Source of the DNA: Butyricimonas virosa
GTDB lineage: Bacteria; Bacteroidota; Bacteroidia; Bacteroidales; Marinifilaceae
Length of the DNA: 64,000 nucleotides
Reading direction: 5' to 3'
Assembly (NCBI RefSeq): GCF_025148635.1
Contig: NZ_CP102269.1
Location: forward strand, 3,968,001 to 4,032,000
Shown here: positions 35,784-45,401 of the stretch, in pieces
Numbering within the stretch: position 1 is the first letter of the stretch
Layout: the number at the start of each line of letters is the position of its first letter
Position numbers and translations under genes: made by a program
Notes under the pieces: generated by a model
Seen by the model: the letters and a program-made list of their open reading frames with translations, nothing else
Database searches by the model: none
Told to the model about the DNA's origin: nothing

Positions 35784-35809
35784 CCAAAGTGTAAAAAAGT
35801 ACGATCAAT

Positions 35810-36376
35810 ATGGATTTGCTTAAAAAAAGAATTTTGCAGGATGGAAAATGCTTTGAAGGTGGCATTTTAAAAGTGGATAGTTTTATTAATCACCAAATGG
35901 ACCCAATTTTAATGAAGTCGATCGGGGTGGAATTTGTGCGTCGTTTTGCGAATAAGGATTTTAATAAAGTGATGACCATTGAGGCTAGCGGTATCGCTCC
36001 GGCTATCATGGTGGGGTATCTTTTGGAATTGCCCGTGGTCTTCGCCAAGAAAAAGCAACCGAAGACGATGGAAAATATGATTTCAACAACGGTACGATCT
36101 TTTACAAAAGACCGGGAATATAATGTTTGTATCAGTAAAGATTTCTTGAGTAAAGAGGATCGAGTGCTTTTTATCGATGATTTTCTTGCAAATGGGAATG
36201 CCGCAAATGGAATTATTGATTTGATTGACCAGGCGGGGGCACAACTTGCAGGCATGGGATTTATTATTGAAAAAGCTTTTCAACATGGGGGCGAAGTACT
36301 GAGAGAACGTGGGATTCATGTTGAATCTTTAGCTATTATAGATAGTCTGGATAATTGTCAGATAAAAATAAGATAA
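35810..36376 (+). CDS. xpt: Xanthine phosphoribosyltransferase
   Basis: Salvages xanthine to XMP with PRPP. 188 residues; PRPP-binding motif VLFIDDFLANGNA (acidic pair plus small residues), MTIEASGIAPA and FAKKKQPKTM are family hallmarks. Six bases separate it from the permease downstream, so uptake and salvage form one operon. Confidence 0.95.
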   Translation: MDLLKKRILQDGKCFEGGILKVDSFINHQMDPILMKSIGVEFVRRFANKDFNKVMTIEASGIAPAIMVGYLLELPVVFAKKKQPKTMENMISTTVRSFTKDREYNVCISKDFLSKEDRVLFIDDFLANGNAANGIIDLIDQAGAQLAGMGFIIEKAFQHGGEVLRERGIHVESLAIIDSLDNCQIKIR

Positions 36377-36382
36377 GCCGGC

Positions 36383-37714
36383 ATGAGTGAAACGACCAAT
36401 CGTCAGGTTAGCTCGGCCATTATTTATGGAATAGAGGACCATCCGCCTTTTAAAGAGGCTTTTTTTGCTGCGTTACAGCATTTATTAGCTATCTTTGTTG
36501 CTATTATAACTCCACCGTTAATTATTGCCGGAGCGTTGAATCTTGACTTGGAAACGACGGGTTTTCTCGTTTCAATGGCTCTTTTTGCTTCTGGTGTCTC
36601 GACTTTTATTCAATGTAGACGGGTTGGATCCATCGGAACCGGGTTATTATGTATTCAAGGAACAAGTTTTTCGTTTATCGGCCCAATTATATCTACGGGA
36701 TTGGCGGGTGGTTTGCCTCTGATATTCGGGGTGTGCATGGCTGGTTCTGTGGTTGAGATGCTGATCAGTAGGATTTTAAAATATGCCAAGAAAGTCATTA
36801 CCCCGCTGGTATCGGGAATCGTGGTAACATTAATCGGGATGAGTCTGGTGAAAGTAGGTATTACCGCTTGTGGTGGGGGTGTTATTGCTAAAGAAAACGG
36901 TACTTTCGGTAGTTTCGAGAATCTCGGATTGGCTTTACTGGTGTTAGTTTTGATCATCTTTTTTAACCGGAGTAATAATAAATATCTACGGATGAGTTCC
37001 ATCGTGATCGGGTTAGTCGTGGGATATGTTGTCGCTTATTTCATGGGTATGATCGACTTCTCTTCTGTACAGAGTTATTCCGGGGTAAATATTCCTGTTC
37101 CTTTTAAATACGGGTTAGCTTTTAGCTGGTCATCATTTATTGCCGTCGGGTTGATTTACATGATCACGGCTATTGAGGCTTATGGTGATATTACGGCTAA
37201 CTCCATGATTTCGGGAGAACCCGTGGAAGGAGAGAAGTTTATTAAACGAGCTTCTGGGGGAATCCTTGCCGATGGTTTCAATTCTTTCTTGGCAGGGGCA
37301 TTTAATTCTTTCCCAAATTCCGTGTTTGCCCAGAATAACGGGATGATACAATTAACAGGAGTGGCCAGTCGTTATGTGGGATATTATATTGCTGCTTTTT
37401 TAGTGATACTAGGACTTTTTCCTGCTGTCGGGCTGGTGTTCTCGTTAATGCCAGAACCGGTTCTAGGGGGAGCTACACTACTTATGTTCGGTACGGTCGC
37501 TGCTGCCGGAATCCGTATTATAGCCTCCCAGAATATAAATAGGAAAGCCACGCTGGTTATTGCATTAAGTTTCTCCTTGGGATTAAGTGTCGAATTCATT
37601 CCGGAAATATTGAATAGTTGTTCCGATACCATTAAAAACATATTCTCATCCGGGATCACGACGGGAGGTTTGACGGCAATTGTGTCGAATGTACTGATAC
37701 ACGTGAAAGAATAA
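36383..37714 (+). CDS. NCS2 family xanthine/uracil permease
   Basis: A 443-residue membrane transporter, 12-14 helices. NCS2 hallmarks: LQHLLAIFVAIITPPLII, QGTSFSFIGPI, and the substrate region ITAIEAYGDITANSMIS with FNSFPNSVFAQNNG. Coupling to xpt makes xanthine the likely substrate. Confidence 0.94.
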   Translation: MSETTNRQVSSAIIYGIEDHPPFKEAFFAALQHLLAIFVAIITPPLIIAGALNLDLETTGFLVSMALFASGVSTFIQCRRVGSIGTGLLCIQGTSFSFIGPIISTGLAGGLPLIFGVCMAGSVVEMLISRILKYAKKVITPLVSGIVVTLIGMSLVKVGITACGGGVIAKENGTFGSFENLGLALLVLVLIIFFNRSNNKYLRMSSIVIGLVVGYVVAYFMGMIDFSSVQSYSGVNIPVPFKYGLAFSWSSFIAVGLIYMITAIEAYGDITANSMISGEPVEGEKFIKRASGGILADGFNSFLAGAFNSFPNSVFAQNNGMIQLTGVASRYVGYYIAAFLVILGLFPAVGLVFSLMPEPVLGGATLLMFGTVAAAGIRIIASQNINRKATLVIALSFSLGLSVEFIPEILNSCSDTIKNIFSSGITTGGLTAIVSNVLIHVKE

Positions 37715-37718
37715 TTGT

Positions 37719-37744
37719 AAAAACAACCTTATATGGTTGTTTTT
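37719..37744 (+). terminator. Terminator after the xpt-permease operon
   Basis: 10-bp stem AAAAACAACC / GGTTGTTTTT with loop TTATAT directly after the stop. Confidence 0.9.
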
Positions 37745-37847
37745 CTAGAATTAACCATATAGGGTGAGTATGTATTAATTGGAACATTTGTACGTTTTAC
37801 GATCGCCATCTTGTTAGGATTAATAATGATTAGATTAATTGCATAAA

Positions 37848-39011
37848 ATGATAGGAATAGAAGAGATTTACCCTTTGGCTGTTGAATTCCGGCGTTATTT
37901 TCATCAACATCCGGAATTCGCCATGCAAGAAGTAGAGACGCAACGCTATATTGCGGAAGTACTGGAACGAAATGGAATCCCGTACCAAAAAGTGGGGACG
38001 GGATTAATTGCAACCGTGGGGAAAGGAGAGAAATGTATTGCAATCCGGGCTGATATGGATGCACTGAAGGTCAAGGAAGAGACCGGATTATCCTATTGCT
38101 CTCAAAATGAAGGCATGATGCACGCTTGTGGGCATGATATGCATATGGCCATGGTTTTGGGGGCAGCACTTGTTCTTAAATCCGGAGAAGACAAATTACA
38201 GGGAACGATAAAAATTATTTTTCAACCCAGTGAAGAGAAACGTCCGGGAGGGGCTCGTTTATTACTTCCCGAGCTTTTAAAAGAACCCGTTCCGCAAGCT
38301 ATATTCGGACAACATGTTTTCCCGAACCTTCCGACCGGAACTGTCGGAATTCGTCCAGGGGCCTTTTTCGCCTCTTCAGATAATATTATTTTTTCCGTGG
38401 AAGGTAAAGGTACTCATGCTGCCATGCCACACATGGGCTCAGATCCCATATTGGCCACGGCTTGCTTGATACAATTTTACCAGACGTTGATTACTAAATT
38501 TCGAGATCCGTTGATCCCGGCGGTTCTTTCGATTACTTCTATCCATGGTGGCACGTGTAATAACGTAATTCCGGATCGCGTAGACGTGTTGGGAACCGTC
38601 CGGACGCATGACAACTCTTTACGGTATAAGATATTCGAATTAATCGAGGAAAAATCAAACTCCATTTGTGATTTGTACGGTTGTACATTCCATTTGGATA
38701 AAACTTGGAATGGATTGCCCGTGTTGGTGAATGATAAGAGTTTGACAGAATTTGTGAAGAAAAATGCAACAGATTTACTGGGAGAACAAAATGTGATTCT
38801 AATGGATCATCTTACTCTAGGAGAAGATTTTGCCATTTACTTGGAGAAGATTCCAGGAGTATTCTGGGTCTTGGGTGTCCGTCCACCGGAACAGGAGAGT
38901 ATGCCTCCACTTCACAATCCGGGAATGGCTCCTGACGAGAATGCCATGAAAGCGGGTATTGCGCTGATGGTGGAGAATTGCGTTCAGATGTTGAGTCCAC
39001 GAAATGTATAA
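37848..39011 (+). CDS. M20 family amidohydrolase (hippurate / N-acyl amino acid hydrolase type)
   Basis: A 387-residue zinc-dependent amidohydrolase. RADMDALKVKEETG and HACGHDMHMAM carry metal ligands; FQPSEEKRPGGARLLL holds the catalytic Glu; the dimerisation domain begins SVEGKGTHAAMPHMGSDPI. Deacylates N-acyl amino acids or similar amides in the cytoplasm. ATG 37848 (MIGIEEIY) is used; a TTG 9 bp upstream is in frame. Confidence 0.92.
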   Translation: MIGIEEIYPLAVEFRRYFHQHPEFAMQEVETQRYIAEVLERNGIPYQKVGTGLIATVGKGEKCIAIRADMDALKVKEETGLSYCSQNEGMMHACGHDMHMAMVLGAALVLKSGEDKLQGTIKIIFQPSEEKRPGGARLLLPELLKEPVPQAIFGQHVFPNLPTGTVGIRPGAFFASSDNIIFSVEGKGTHAAMPHMGSDPILATACLIQFYQTLITKFRDPLIPAVLSITSIHGGTCNNVIPDRVDVLGTVRTHDNSLRYKIFELIEEKSNSICDLYGCTFHLDKTWNGLPVLVNDKSLTEFVKKNATDLLGEQNVILMDHLTLGEDFAIYLEKIPGVFWVLGVRPPEQESMPPLHNPGMAPDENAMKAGIALMVENCVQMLSPRNV

Positions 39012-39045
39012 AAAAATCCCAAGGCTCTGCTCCTTGGGATTTTTT
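39011..39045. terminator. Bidirectional terminator
   Basis: Stem AATCCCAAGG / CCTTGGGATT with flanking A and T runs, between two convergent genes. Confidence 0.9.
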
Positions 39046-39067
39046 ATAGTTGGTACTTCGGATAAAA

Positions 39068-40465
39068 TTACTGTAAATCTGCAATATTTACTTCTATCGC
39101 TGCCGGATAGATTCTTTCCGGATCGAAAAATGCTGCACAACTGTTCACCATGTTTTTAAGTTGTGGTTTAACCTTTCCCTTAAAAGCTTCTTTGCCATTT
39201 ACTACCAATGTAATTTCCTTGTTTAAATCCACCAGTTTGTCATTCAAATAAATGATTACTTTCCCTTTTGTCGCGGGTTGATAGCTCTTTTCAAAATCCA
39301 GTTCTATACCCCAGTTCGGATCAATTTCTGTTGCTTTATAAGTAACTAAATCAATCTTTAAGGAAATATTATTTTCCTGTATATCCATTTCATAATGGGT
39401 TCTGGATTGCGTATCATCATTAGAACGTTCTTCAACAAATAAGTTATAGAATCCATTACGATACAGACCGTCCATTTCGAAGTTCTCCCAGCTTACATGT
39501 TTGGGATAAGGATTTCGGGTATATTGTTTCAACCAAGGGGTTGTAAGTTTGTAATCTATACCATGTCCCATACCGGGAATCAGTTCTATACGATGGATAA
39601 AGTTACCCGGATTGGCTTTTTCTAGTTTATCAAATTCGTCTTTCGTGCGTTGCGTAAGTTTATTCCTGTAAAATCCCCTGTCATTTGCTCCTGTCAATAG
39701 AGAAAAGGCGATGTTTCTGCAATTTTCAACAGGAGCATTCTTCAGAGGTTCCCCTCCGGCCATCGGGCCTGCTGCAGCCAGATAATCCGCATAAAATGAT
39801 GCTAACCGTTGACTACCGTATCCGCCTTCTGATATTCCGAAAAAGTAAACTTTATTGGGATTTATTTTTCCAGACACGAAAGCTAATCGTAGCATCTTTT
39901 CCCAAGCAAACAGCTTTGCCTTTTGCCACCAACGATAGTAATCGCCCATGTTCGGTATCTGAGGTATGAAGTAAACCGATGGAGCATCATCGAACTTTTG
40001 GCATATGTTGATCCCCGTTCTCCATTCACTGGTTTTATCTCCGGAACCATGCGTGTATAGATATAATGAAAAACCACCTTCTGGTTCCGAATCTCCCTTG
40101 TATCCCCAGTAGTATGGCATGATTGCATTGGGTTCCAGTTCCTGCGGGAGAGTCCATTTCCCCGAATTTGCTTTCTCCAGTTTATCAAGATTAATCAATT
40201 TCTGCTCGGAGAATTTGTTATTTGCCTCCTTCCATGCATCCCACACGATTTGCTGCATCTTTTTCACATCGGTTGATTTGAGCCTGCTTTTGTCGTCATA
40301 GGCATCAGCATTACCTGACAGGTGACCGGAGAAATGGGTCGTGATTTTTTCTTTTGTTTTTACATCCTGTTTTTTCAAGGATACTTCTTGAGCCATGCTA
40401 TAGTTAGAAAATGCAAGGACTATTAACAAGCTCAACATTTTGAACGAATAAACGGTATTTTTCAT
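39068..40465 (-). CDS. Secreted alpha/beta hydrolase (esterase-like)
   Basis: About 465 residues from the ATG at 40465 (MKNTVYSFK), which begins a signal peptide ending SMAQ; the frame upstream to 40534 precedes it. The catalytic domain has a nucleophile elbow GISEGGYGS and a possible His in GMGHGIDY. Beta-sandwich sequence at the C-terminus (ITLVVNGKEAFKGKVKP) is typical of a fibronectin-like tail. The substrate cannot be assigned; polyhydroxyalkanoate-depolymerase or feruloyl-esterase-like hydrolases have a similar arrangement. Confidence 0.78.
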   Translation of the reverse strand: MKNTVYSFKMLSLLIVLAFSNYSMAQEVSLKKQDVKTKEKITTHFSGHLSGNADAYDDKSRLKSTDVKKMQQIVWDAWKEANNKFSEQKLINLDKLEKANSGKWTLPQELEPNAIMPYYWGYKGDSEPEGGFSLYLYTHGSGDKTSEWRTGINICQKFDDAPSVYFIPQIPNMGDYYRWWQKAKLFAWEKMLRLAFVSGKINPNKVYFFGISEGGYGSQRLASFYADYLAAAGPMAGGEPLKNAPVENCRNIAFSLLTGANDRGFYRNKLTQRTKDEFDKLEKANPGNFIHRIELIPGMGHGIDYKLTTPWLKQYTRNPYPKHVSWENFEMDGLYRNGFYNLFVEERSNDDTQSRTHYEMDIQENNISLKIDLVTYKATEIDPNWGIELDFEKSYQPATKGKVIIYLNDKLVDLNKEITLVVNGKEAFKGKVKPQLKNMVNSCAAFFDPERIYPAAIEVNIADLQ

Positions 40466-40631
40466 TTTGTTATTTGTATTTTGTCTTGTTGCAAAACTAC
40501 AAAAAAATACACAAAGATACTTCTTTAGGGCCATTAGAGTGTTCCTTGGATTACATTATAGATAACCCGGTATCTCACTGATAGGTTAATTGTAGATCAA
40601 CGATAGGTTAACTATTGTACTCAATAAAAAA

Positions 40632-40655
40632 TGACTGGCTAAATTTAACCAGTCA
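40632..40655 (-). terminator. Terminator after butyrate kinase
   Basis: Stem TGACTGG / CCAGTCA extended by TAA/TTA (one mismatch), followed on the minus strand by TTTTTTA. Confidence 0.85.
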
Positions 40656-40683
40656 CTTATAATCTATTACTAATCCTAAATTG

Positions 40684-41757
40684 TTACTTGTAAGTTTTTC
40701 CGGAAAGTTCTCCGCGAAGAACCATCAGTCCGTTCATAGCTAATGCTCTCATTTCATCTTCACCGGCATATACTTTTATCGGAGCGATAAACCCGACCAT
40801 CTCTTTCACGTAGTCAACCAAGAAGGGGTTGTGAGCAATTCCTCCGGTTAACAGGATACCATCAACTTTACCTTTTAGCACGGCAGCCATTTCACCAATG
40901 GCTTTACCTACCTGGTAAGACATGGCATCTTGTACCAATTTATATTTCGGATCTTCTTTGGCCTTTATTTCTACTTCGTAAGCATCGTTTGTTCCAAGGT
41001 AAGCTACTAATCCACCTGCACCTTTCAACATTTTCTTGATTTCTGCTTCGGTTTTCTTACCGCTAAAACATAGTTTTACCAACTGACCGGTAGGAAGACT
41101 TCCTGAACGTTCCGGTGAGAACGGACCATCACCATCCAATGCATTATTCACGTCAATTACCCGTCCGTGATCATGCGCTCCAACAGAAACGCCTCCACCA
41201 AGATGTGCGATAATCAAGTTTATATCTTCGTATTTCTTCCCAATTTCTTTTGCATAAGTACGTGCTATTGCTTTTTGATTCAAGGCATGGAAGATAGAAA
41301 CTCTCGTAAAATCAGGATGTCCGGTTAATCGGGCTACATCTTGTAATTCATCAACTACTACCGGATCTGCAATATAAGCTTTCGTTCCGTTATTAAGAGA
41401 TTTAGCGATATCGTTTGCGATCAGACCACCTAAATTAGAGGCATGTTCTCCAAGAGGAGGGTTGTTTAAGTCGTTAATTAATGCTTCATTTACCTCATAC
41501 ACACCGGATTCAATGGGTTTAACTAAACCACCTCTTCCAACGATTGCGTTGATTTCGTTAATATTAAATCCAGCATTCTTCAGTTCGGAAAGAATAATAT
41601 CTTTCCGGAATTGGAACTGTGAAGCCACGTTATCAAATTTCGCAATTTCCTCTGCGGAATGTTTGATGTTCTTTACAAACTTCTCAGTTTCATCTTCAAA
41701 GATTGCAATTTTCGTGGAAGTTGATCCCGGATTGATCGCAAGAATTTTAAATGACAT
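40684..41757 (-). CDS. buk: Butyrate kinase
   Basis: Converts butyryl phosphate and ADP to butyrate and ATP (ASKHA fold). 357 residues. ILAINPGSTSTKIAIFEDE is the adenosine/phosphate motif at the N-terminus; VGRGGLVKPIESGVYEVN, HLGGGVSVGAHDHGRVIDV and ILLTGGIAHNPFL are typical of butyrate rather than acetate kinases. Its usual partner phosphate butyryltransferase (ptb) is not in the window. Gene ends with its own terminator and starts 120 bp from the glycerate kinase gene on the same strand. Supports a butyrate-forming anaerobe. Confidence 0.95.
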   Translation of the reverse strand: MSFKILAINPGSTSTKIAIFEDETEKFVKNIKHSAEEIAKFDNVASQFQFRKDIILSELKNAGFNINEINAIVGRGGLVKPIESGVYEVNEALINDLNNPPLGEHASNLGGLIANDIAKSLNNGTKAYIADPVVVDELQDVARLTGHPDFTRVSIFHALNQKAIARTYAKEIGKKYEDINLIIAHLGGGVSVGAHDHGRVIDVNNALDGDGPFSPERSGSLPTGQLVKLCFSGKKTEAEIKKMLKGAGGLVAYLGTNDAYEVEIKAKEDPKYKLVQDAMSYQVGKAIGEMAAVLKGKVDGILLTGGIAHNPFLVDYVKEMVGFIAPIKVYAGEDEMRALAMNGLMVLRGELSGKTYK

Positions 41758-41877
41758 AATTTTAATTGTTATTTTAAATATTAATAATTATTCTTTTTCG
41801 TACGTTATGAGGCTGCAAAATTTATAAATTGTAAGCAAAACTCAAAGAAAAAGTGATAATTTATTTATAATAGAGAA

Positions 41878-42999
41878 TCAATCCGAATAAGCGGATAAAT
41901 AAAGGGTATCGACAATAGCTTGAGAGATGATCTTTAAATAATGTGGGGCATTCTTTATAGAATCTTGAATGGAACGGGTATACTGGCTCATTATGAATAC
42001 TTTATCGAAACGGGTAAGGACTTGCTTTTCTGCCAATCCGACAACAGCATAGACCGGAACGTTATGTTTCTGACACAGGTTTGCAACAGTTCCCGGAATT
42101 TTACCATAAAAGGATTGGAGGTCGATTTTCCCTTCTCCCGTGATGACCACTCCAGCCTGTAAAAGATTGTCGTGGAAACGGGAGAGTGTCAGGCAGTATT
42201 CGGAACCTGAAATAAGTTGTGCGTTTAGTAGAGCATACATGGCGGCAGTTATTCCCCCTGCGGCACCTCCATGTTTTAACTGGGTTATATCCTTACCTGT
42301 ATTCTGTTTTAATAAATCACTCCAAAGACATAATTGGTTGTCAAGCATGATAATTTGCTCTGGCGATGCTCCTTTTTGTGGAGCAAACACAGCGGCAGCA
42401 CCCTCCGGACCACAAATAGGATTATCGACATCACACAGTATTGTAATATGAATTTCTTTAAACTTTTGCTGCAATAATTCGGTGTTAATACCCTTAATAT
42501 CTGTGATATAATTTCTATTCGGAGAGTTGTTGACAATTGTCAATCCCATTTCCCGAAGAGCTCCTATACCACCATCTACGCTGGCGCTTCCACCGACACA
42601 AAGAATCAAATTATTCGCTCCTTGCGAGATGGCATGATTGATTAACACTCCGAAACCTGCCGTGTTCGTGTTCAAAATGTCATATTCCTCTCGCTTCAAA
42701 TGTTTCAGACCGCAGGCTTCGGCTAATTCAATGATAGCTGTATGGTCTTTTAAGTAATACGAAGCGAAATGCTCACGTCCCAAGGCATCTACTGTTTTCG
42801 TCTTGATGGGGGAAGCATGAAGGTAATGTGCCACTATTCGGGCTGTTCCATCACCACCATCTCCTAATGGAAGGGAGATCGTATGGAATCCACATTCTTC
42901 TAATTCAGAAGCCAGAATTCGACAAAACTCGAAAGCATCCAAACTTCCCTTGAATGAGTTGGGAGCTAAAAGAATATTACAATTGTTTATGAGGTTCAT
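41878..42999 (-). CDS. glxK: Glycerate kinase (GlxK/GarK family)
   Basis: Phosphorylates D-glycerate. 373 residues with the family motifs LLAPNSFKGSLDA, LPLGDGGDGTA, CVGGSASVDGGIGALREMG, GAAGGITAA and VVITGEGKIDLQS. Ends 121 bp before buk and starts 3 bp after the serine hydrolase stop, so it is probably co-transcribed with that gene. Confidence 0.95.
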   Translation of the reverse strand: MNLINNCNILLAPNSFKGSLDAFEFCRILASELEECGFHTISLPLGDGGDGTARIVAHYLHASPIKTKTVDALGREHFASYYLKDHTAIIELAEACGLKHLKREEYDILNTNTAGFGVLINHAISQGANNLILCVGGSASVDGGIGALREMGLTIVNNSPNRNYITDIKGINTELLQQKFKEIHITILCDVDNPICGPEGAAAVFAPQKGASPEQIIMLDNQLCLWSDLLKQNTGKDITQLKHGGAAGGITAAMYALLNAQLISGSEYCLTLSRFHDNLLQAGVVITGEGKIDLQSFYGKIPGTVANLCQKHNVPVYAVVGLAEKQVLTRFDKVFIMSQYTRSIQDSIKNAPHYLKIISQAIVDTLYLSAYSD

Positions 43000-43001
43000 G
43001 G

Positions 43002-44372
43002 CTAGATGTTGTCAGGATGCACGGGATGTGCTTGGACTCCTTTTTCGTTGGCCAGCAATTTTTTCCCATCTTCGAAAGCCTTGCAGTAATCAGGATCAAA
43101 CAGATTCCTGTCCGGCCATTCTTTTACCCGATCCATGGCGCGAGCCATCATGCCTTCGATCTTATGGGGAAAACGAGGTCCGGTCCAATTACTCGTGTTG
43201 GTAATGAATGCCCAACAGAACCCGTCCCGTTGACGCTTTAACATAGCACTGGTTCCAGCCAGAGTCCCGGAACGCCACCAATCACCCTGGTTATTGGTGT
43301 TCATCCAACCAAGAGGCAAAGCGTTTTTCACGCATTTAGTCATAATTTCCACGCTCTCTTTTGTCAATATATCCGGATATGAATCATTTGCGTCTATGGC
43401 AGAAAGGAAACGTAATAATTCCGTCGGGGAGGCCACCCAGCCTCCGGCACCATAAAGAGCCTCGATGTTGTTTCCCCCGTTACTGCGATACACTAGTGTA
43501 TCCCGTCCGTCACATGAACGGATCAGGTCCGCGTCCGATTGTTCGTAATACTTGACCTCGTTGAAATACCGGTCTTTATCTAGATTATGGGCCAAATGCA
43601 TATCATAACACCCGGCAGGAATGAGTATGCTATCCTGGATAAATTCTTCGTAGTTTTTCCCGGAAATTTTTTCTATTACTTTTGACAGTATTCCGTACCC
43701 CACGTTTGAATAACAAGTGCTTGTTCCCGGTGTGAAACCTAAACGTCGGGATAAAACGAATTTGATGATGGTATTTAAGTCTGCCGGTGCCGGAACATTC
43801 ATCTTTTCCGCGATGTCTATCGGGCAGAACATGGGGTCGCCTGCACGATTTGTGAATCCCCCTTGGTGACGTAGAAGATTTTCCACGGTGATATGATTCA
43901 TCCGTTTATCTTTTACCGGGGCATAAAGTGTCGTATCGTTCAAAATACCTTCTTCTCCAAATACTTTATCATCCAAGGATAGCGTTCCGTTTTCAACTAA
44001 TTTCATGATTCCTGCCGCCGTGATCAGCTTGGAAACCGAAGCAATCCGGAAGATGTGATTCACGTCGGTTTTCACCTCATTTTCTTCATCTGCATAACCG
44101 TACCCTTTGCTGTAAATCAGTTTCCCGTCTTTCATAATGGCAAGGGAAGCTCCTTTTATTTCCCATTGATCCATAAAACGTTCGATCGTTTGATCTAAAC
44201 GTTTGGTTTCAATTAGATCTGAATATTCATTCGTGAATAAATCATGCACCGCTACGGCAAGTGTATCCTGGGGGATGGAATCTTTTTCAACTTGAATTTC
44301 TTTCGTGAAAAAATTCCAAGGCCTGAAGCTGATAACTAGAAAGAATAGTATAATTAGTATAGTATATTTCAT
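43002..44372 (-). CDS. Serine hydrolase, class C beta-lactamase / penicillin-binding protein-like
   Basis: A 456-residue exported serine hydrolase: N-terminal membrane/signal segment (YTILIILFFLVISF), the active-site SxxK as SVSK (IFRIASVSKLITAAG), and the second motif Y-x-N as YSNVGYG. This is the beta-lactamase-related family of D-aminopeptidases, esterases and DD-peptidase-like enzymes; resistance function should not be assumed. Followed at 3 bp by glycerate kinase. Confidence 0.88.
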   Translation of the reverse strand: MKYTILIILFFLVISFRPWNFFTKEIQVEKDSIPQDTLAVAVHDLFTNEYSDLIETKRLDQTIERFMDQWEIKGASLAIMKDGKLIYSKGYGYADEENEVKTDVNHIFRIASVSKLITAAGIMKLVENGTLSLDDKVFGEEGILNDTTLYAPVKDKRMNHITVENLLRHQGGFTNRAGDPMFCPIDIAEKMNVPAPADLNTIIKFVLSRRLGFTPGTSTCYSNVGYGILSKVIEKISGKNYEEFIQDSILIPAGCYDMHLAHNLDKDRYFNEVKYYEQSDADLIRSCDGRDTLVYRSNGGNNIEALYGAGGWVASPTELLRFLSAIDANDSYPDILTKESVEIMTKCVKNALPLGWMNTNNQGDWWRSGTLAGTSAMLKRQRDGFCWAFITNTSNWTGPRFPHKIEGMMARAMDRVKEWPDRNLFDPDYCKAFEDGKKLLANEKGVQAHPVHPDNI

Positions 44373-44394
44373 TACATCTGCAATCTAAGGAAAA

Positions 44395-44430
44395 AAGCGT
44401 GATATTCCATGTCAAAAAAATATCACGCTT
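44395..44430 (-). terminator. Terminator after the aminotransferase
   Basis: Stem AAGCGTGATATT / AATATCACGCTT with a 12-base loop, T-run on the minus side, between two minus-strand genes. Confidence 0.85.
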
Positions 44431-44483
44431 GCAATATTAATAAAAATACATTTTTATTCAAAGAGATCAGATGTAAAACACCT

Positions 44484-45272
44484 TTAAAAATTCTTATTTA
44501 ATAAATTGAAATAGTGTTCCATAACTTTCACCAGTAGAGGATGGCGCGGGTCGAATGCAATCCCGTCGATATGAGCGATGGGCAATACGAGCGGGGAAGT
44601 CCCCGTTATAAAGGCTGCCTGATAGGTGGCTATGTCCTTGTAATTCACTCTTTGTTCCACCACGGTCAGCCCGTTTTCCTGACAGATATTTAATACCCGT
44701 TTCCGACTGGTTCCCGGTAAAACATGGGGAAGAGGAGCCGTATAAAACACGTTATCCCGGATAAAGAATACATTCGAACGAGAACCTTCTGTTATGCAGT
44801 TATCCCCATCGATTAATAAAACTTCAGCAACTCCTTGTTCCTGAATAATCTTGTTTGTCATTTCCCGTAATCCGGAATTGATATATTTCACTTCGGCATT
44901 CTCTCGGATGGCATGGCACGTCACTGTGTCCACTCCATGTTGATAAGCTTCTTCCGTCGGGTAGGAGTGTTTTATCTGGTAAACATATTGTTCGATTCCT
45001 GTCGGGGTAACTCTAATCACGTACTTGATATTTCCTTCCTTGATGTTTTCAAGCTGAATCAATCGATTTAATTGGTCGGCCACGTGTAGTGAATTCATAT
45101 CAATGGCAAGGTTTGATTTTTTTATTGAATTGTCAAGTCGTAAAAGATTGTCATTTAGAAATATAACTTTACCTCTAAAAACCCGGCATACTTCATATAT
45201 ACTAAAGCCTTCATTTAGGATATCTTCGGAATATTTCTTGTTATCGATGGGTTTATTATTAAATAACATCAT
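44484..45272 (-). CDS. Aminotransferase class IV (branched-chain/D-amino acid/ADC lyase type)
   Basis: 262-residue PLP enzyme, fold type IV. EVKYINSGLR holds the Schiff-base lysine, ITEGSRSNVFFIRD the phosphate-side Glu region and HVLPGTSRKRVL the conserved turn. The family contains branched-chain aminotransferase, D-alanine aminotransferase and aminodeoxychorismate lyase; the sequence does not decide among them. Confidence 0.9.
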   Translation of the reverse strand: MMLFNNKPIDNKKYSEDILNEGFSIYEVCRVFRGKVIFLNDNLLRLDNSIKKSNLAIDMNSLHVADQLNRLIQLENIKEGNIKYVIRVTPTGIEQYVYQIKHSYPTEEAYQHGVDTVTCHAIRENAEVKYINSGLREMTNKIIQEQGVAEVLLIDGDNCITEGSRSNVFFIRDNVFYTAPLPHVLPGTSRKRVLNICQENGLTVVEQRVNYKDIATYQAAFITGTSPLVLPIAHIDGIAFDPRHPLLVKVMEHYFNLLNKNF

Positions 45273-45401
45273 AATTTTCTCCTTTTATGTGTCGCGAATT
45301 TATGCTTTAAAACGATTATATAACCGGAAATGTTCAGAAATTTTAGAGAGAGAAAATGGGGCTTGTTACTTTCGATAATTTGCGCTATTTTTGGCTGATA
45401 T

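Noticed and set aside
35704..35809. Purine riboswitch ahead of xpt
   Set aside because: No three-way junction or conserved aptamer core could be seen; only a -7 like box and a terminator of the previous gene.
43002..44372. Beta-lactamase resistance gene
   Set aside because: The fold and SxxK motif are shared with many D-aminopeptidases and esterases, and there is no mobile or resistance context.
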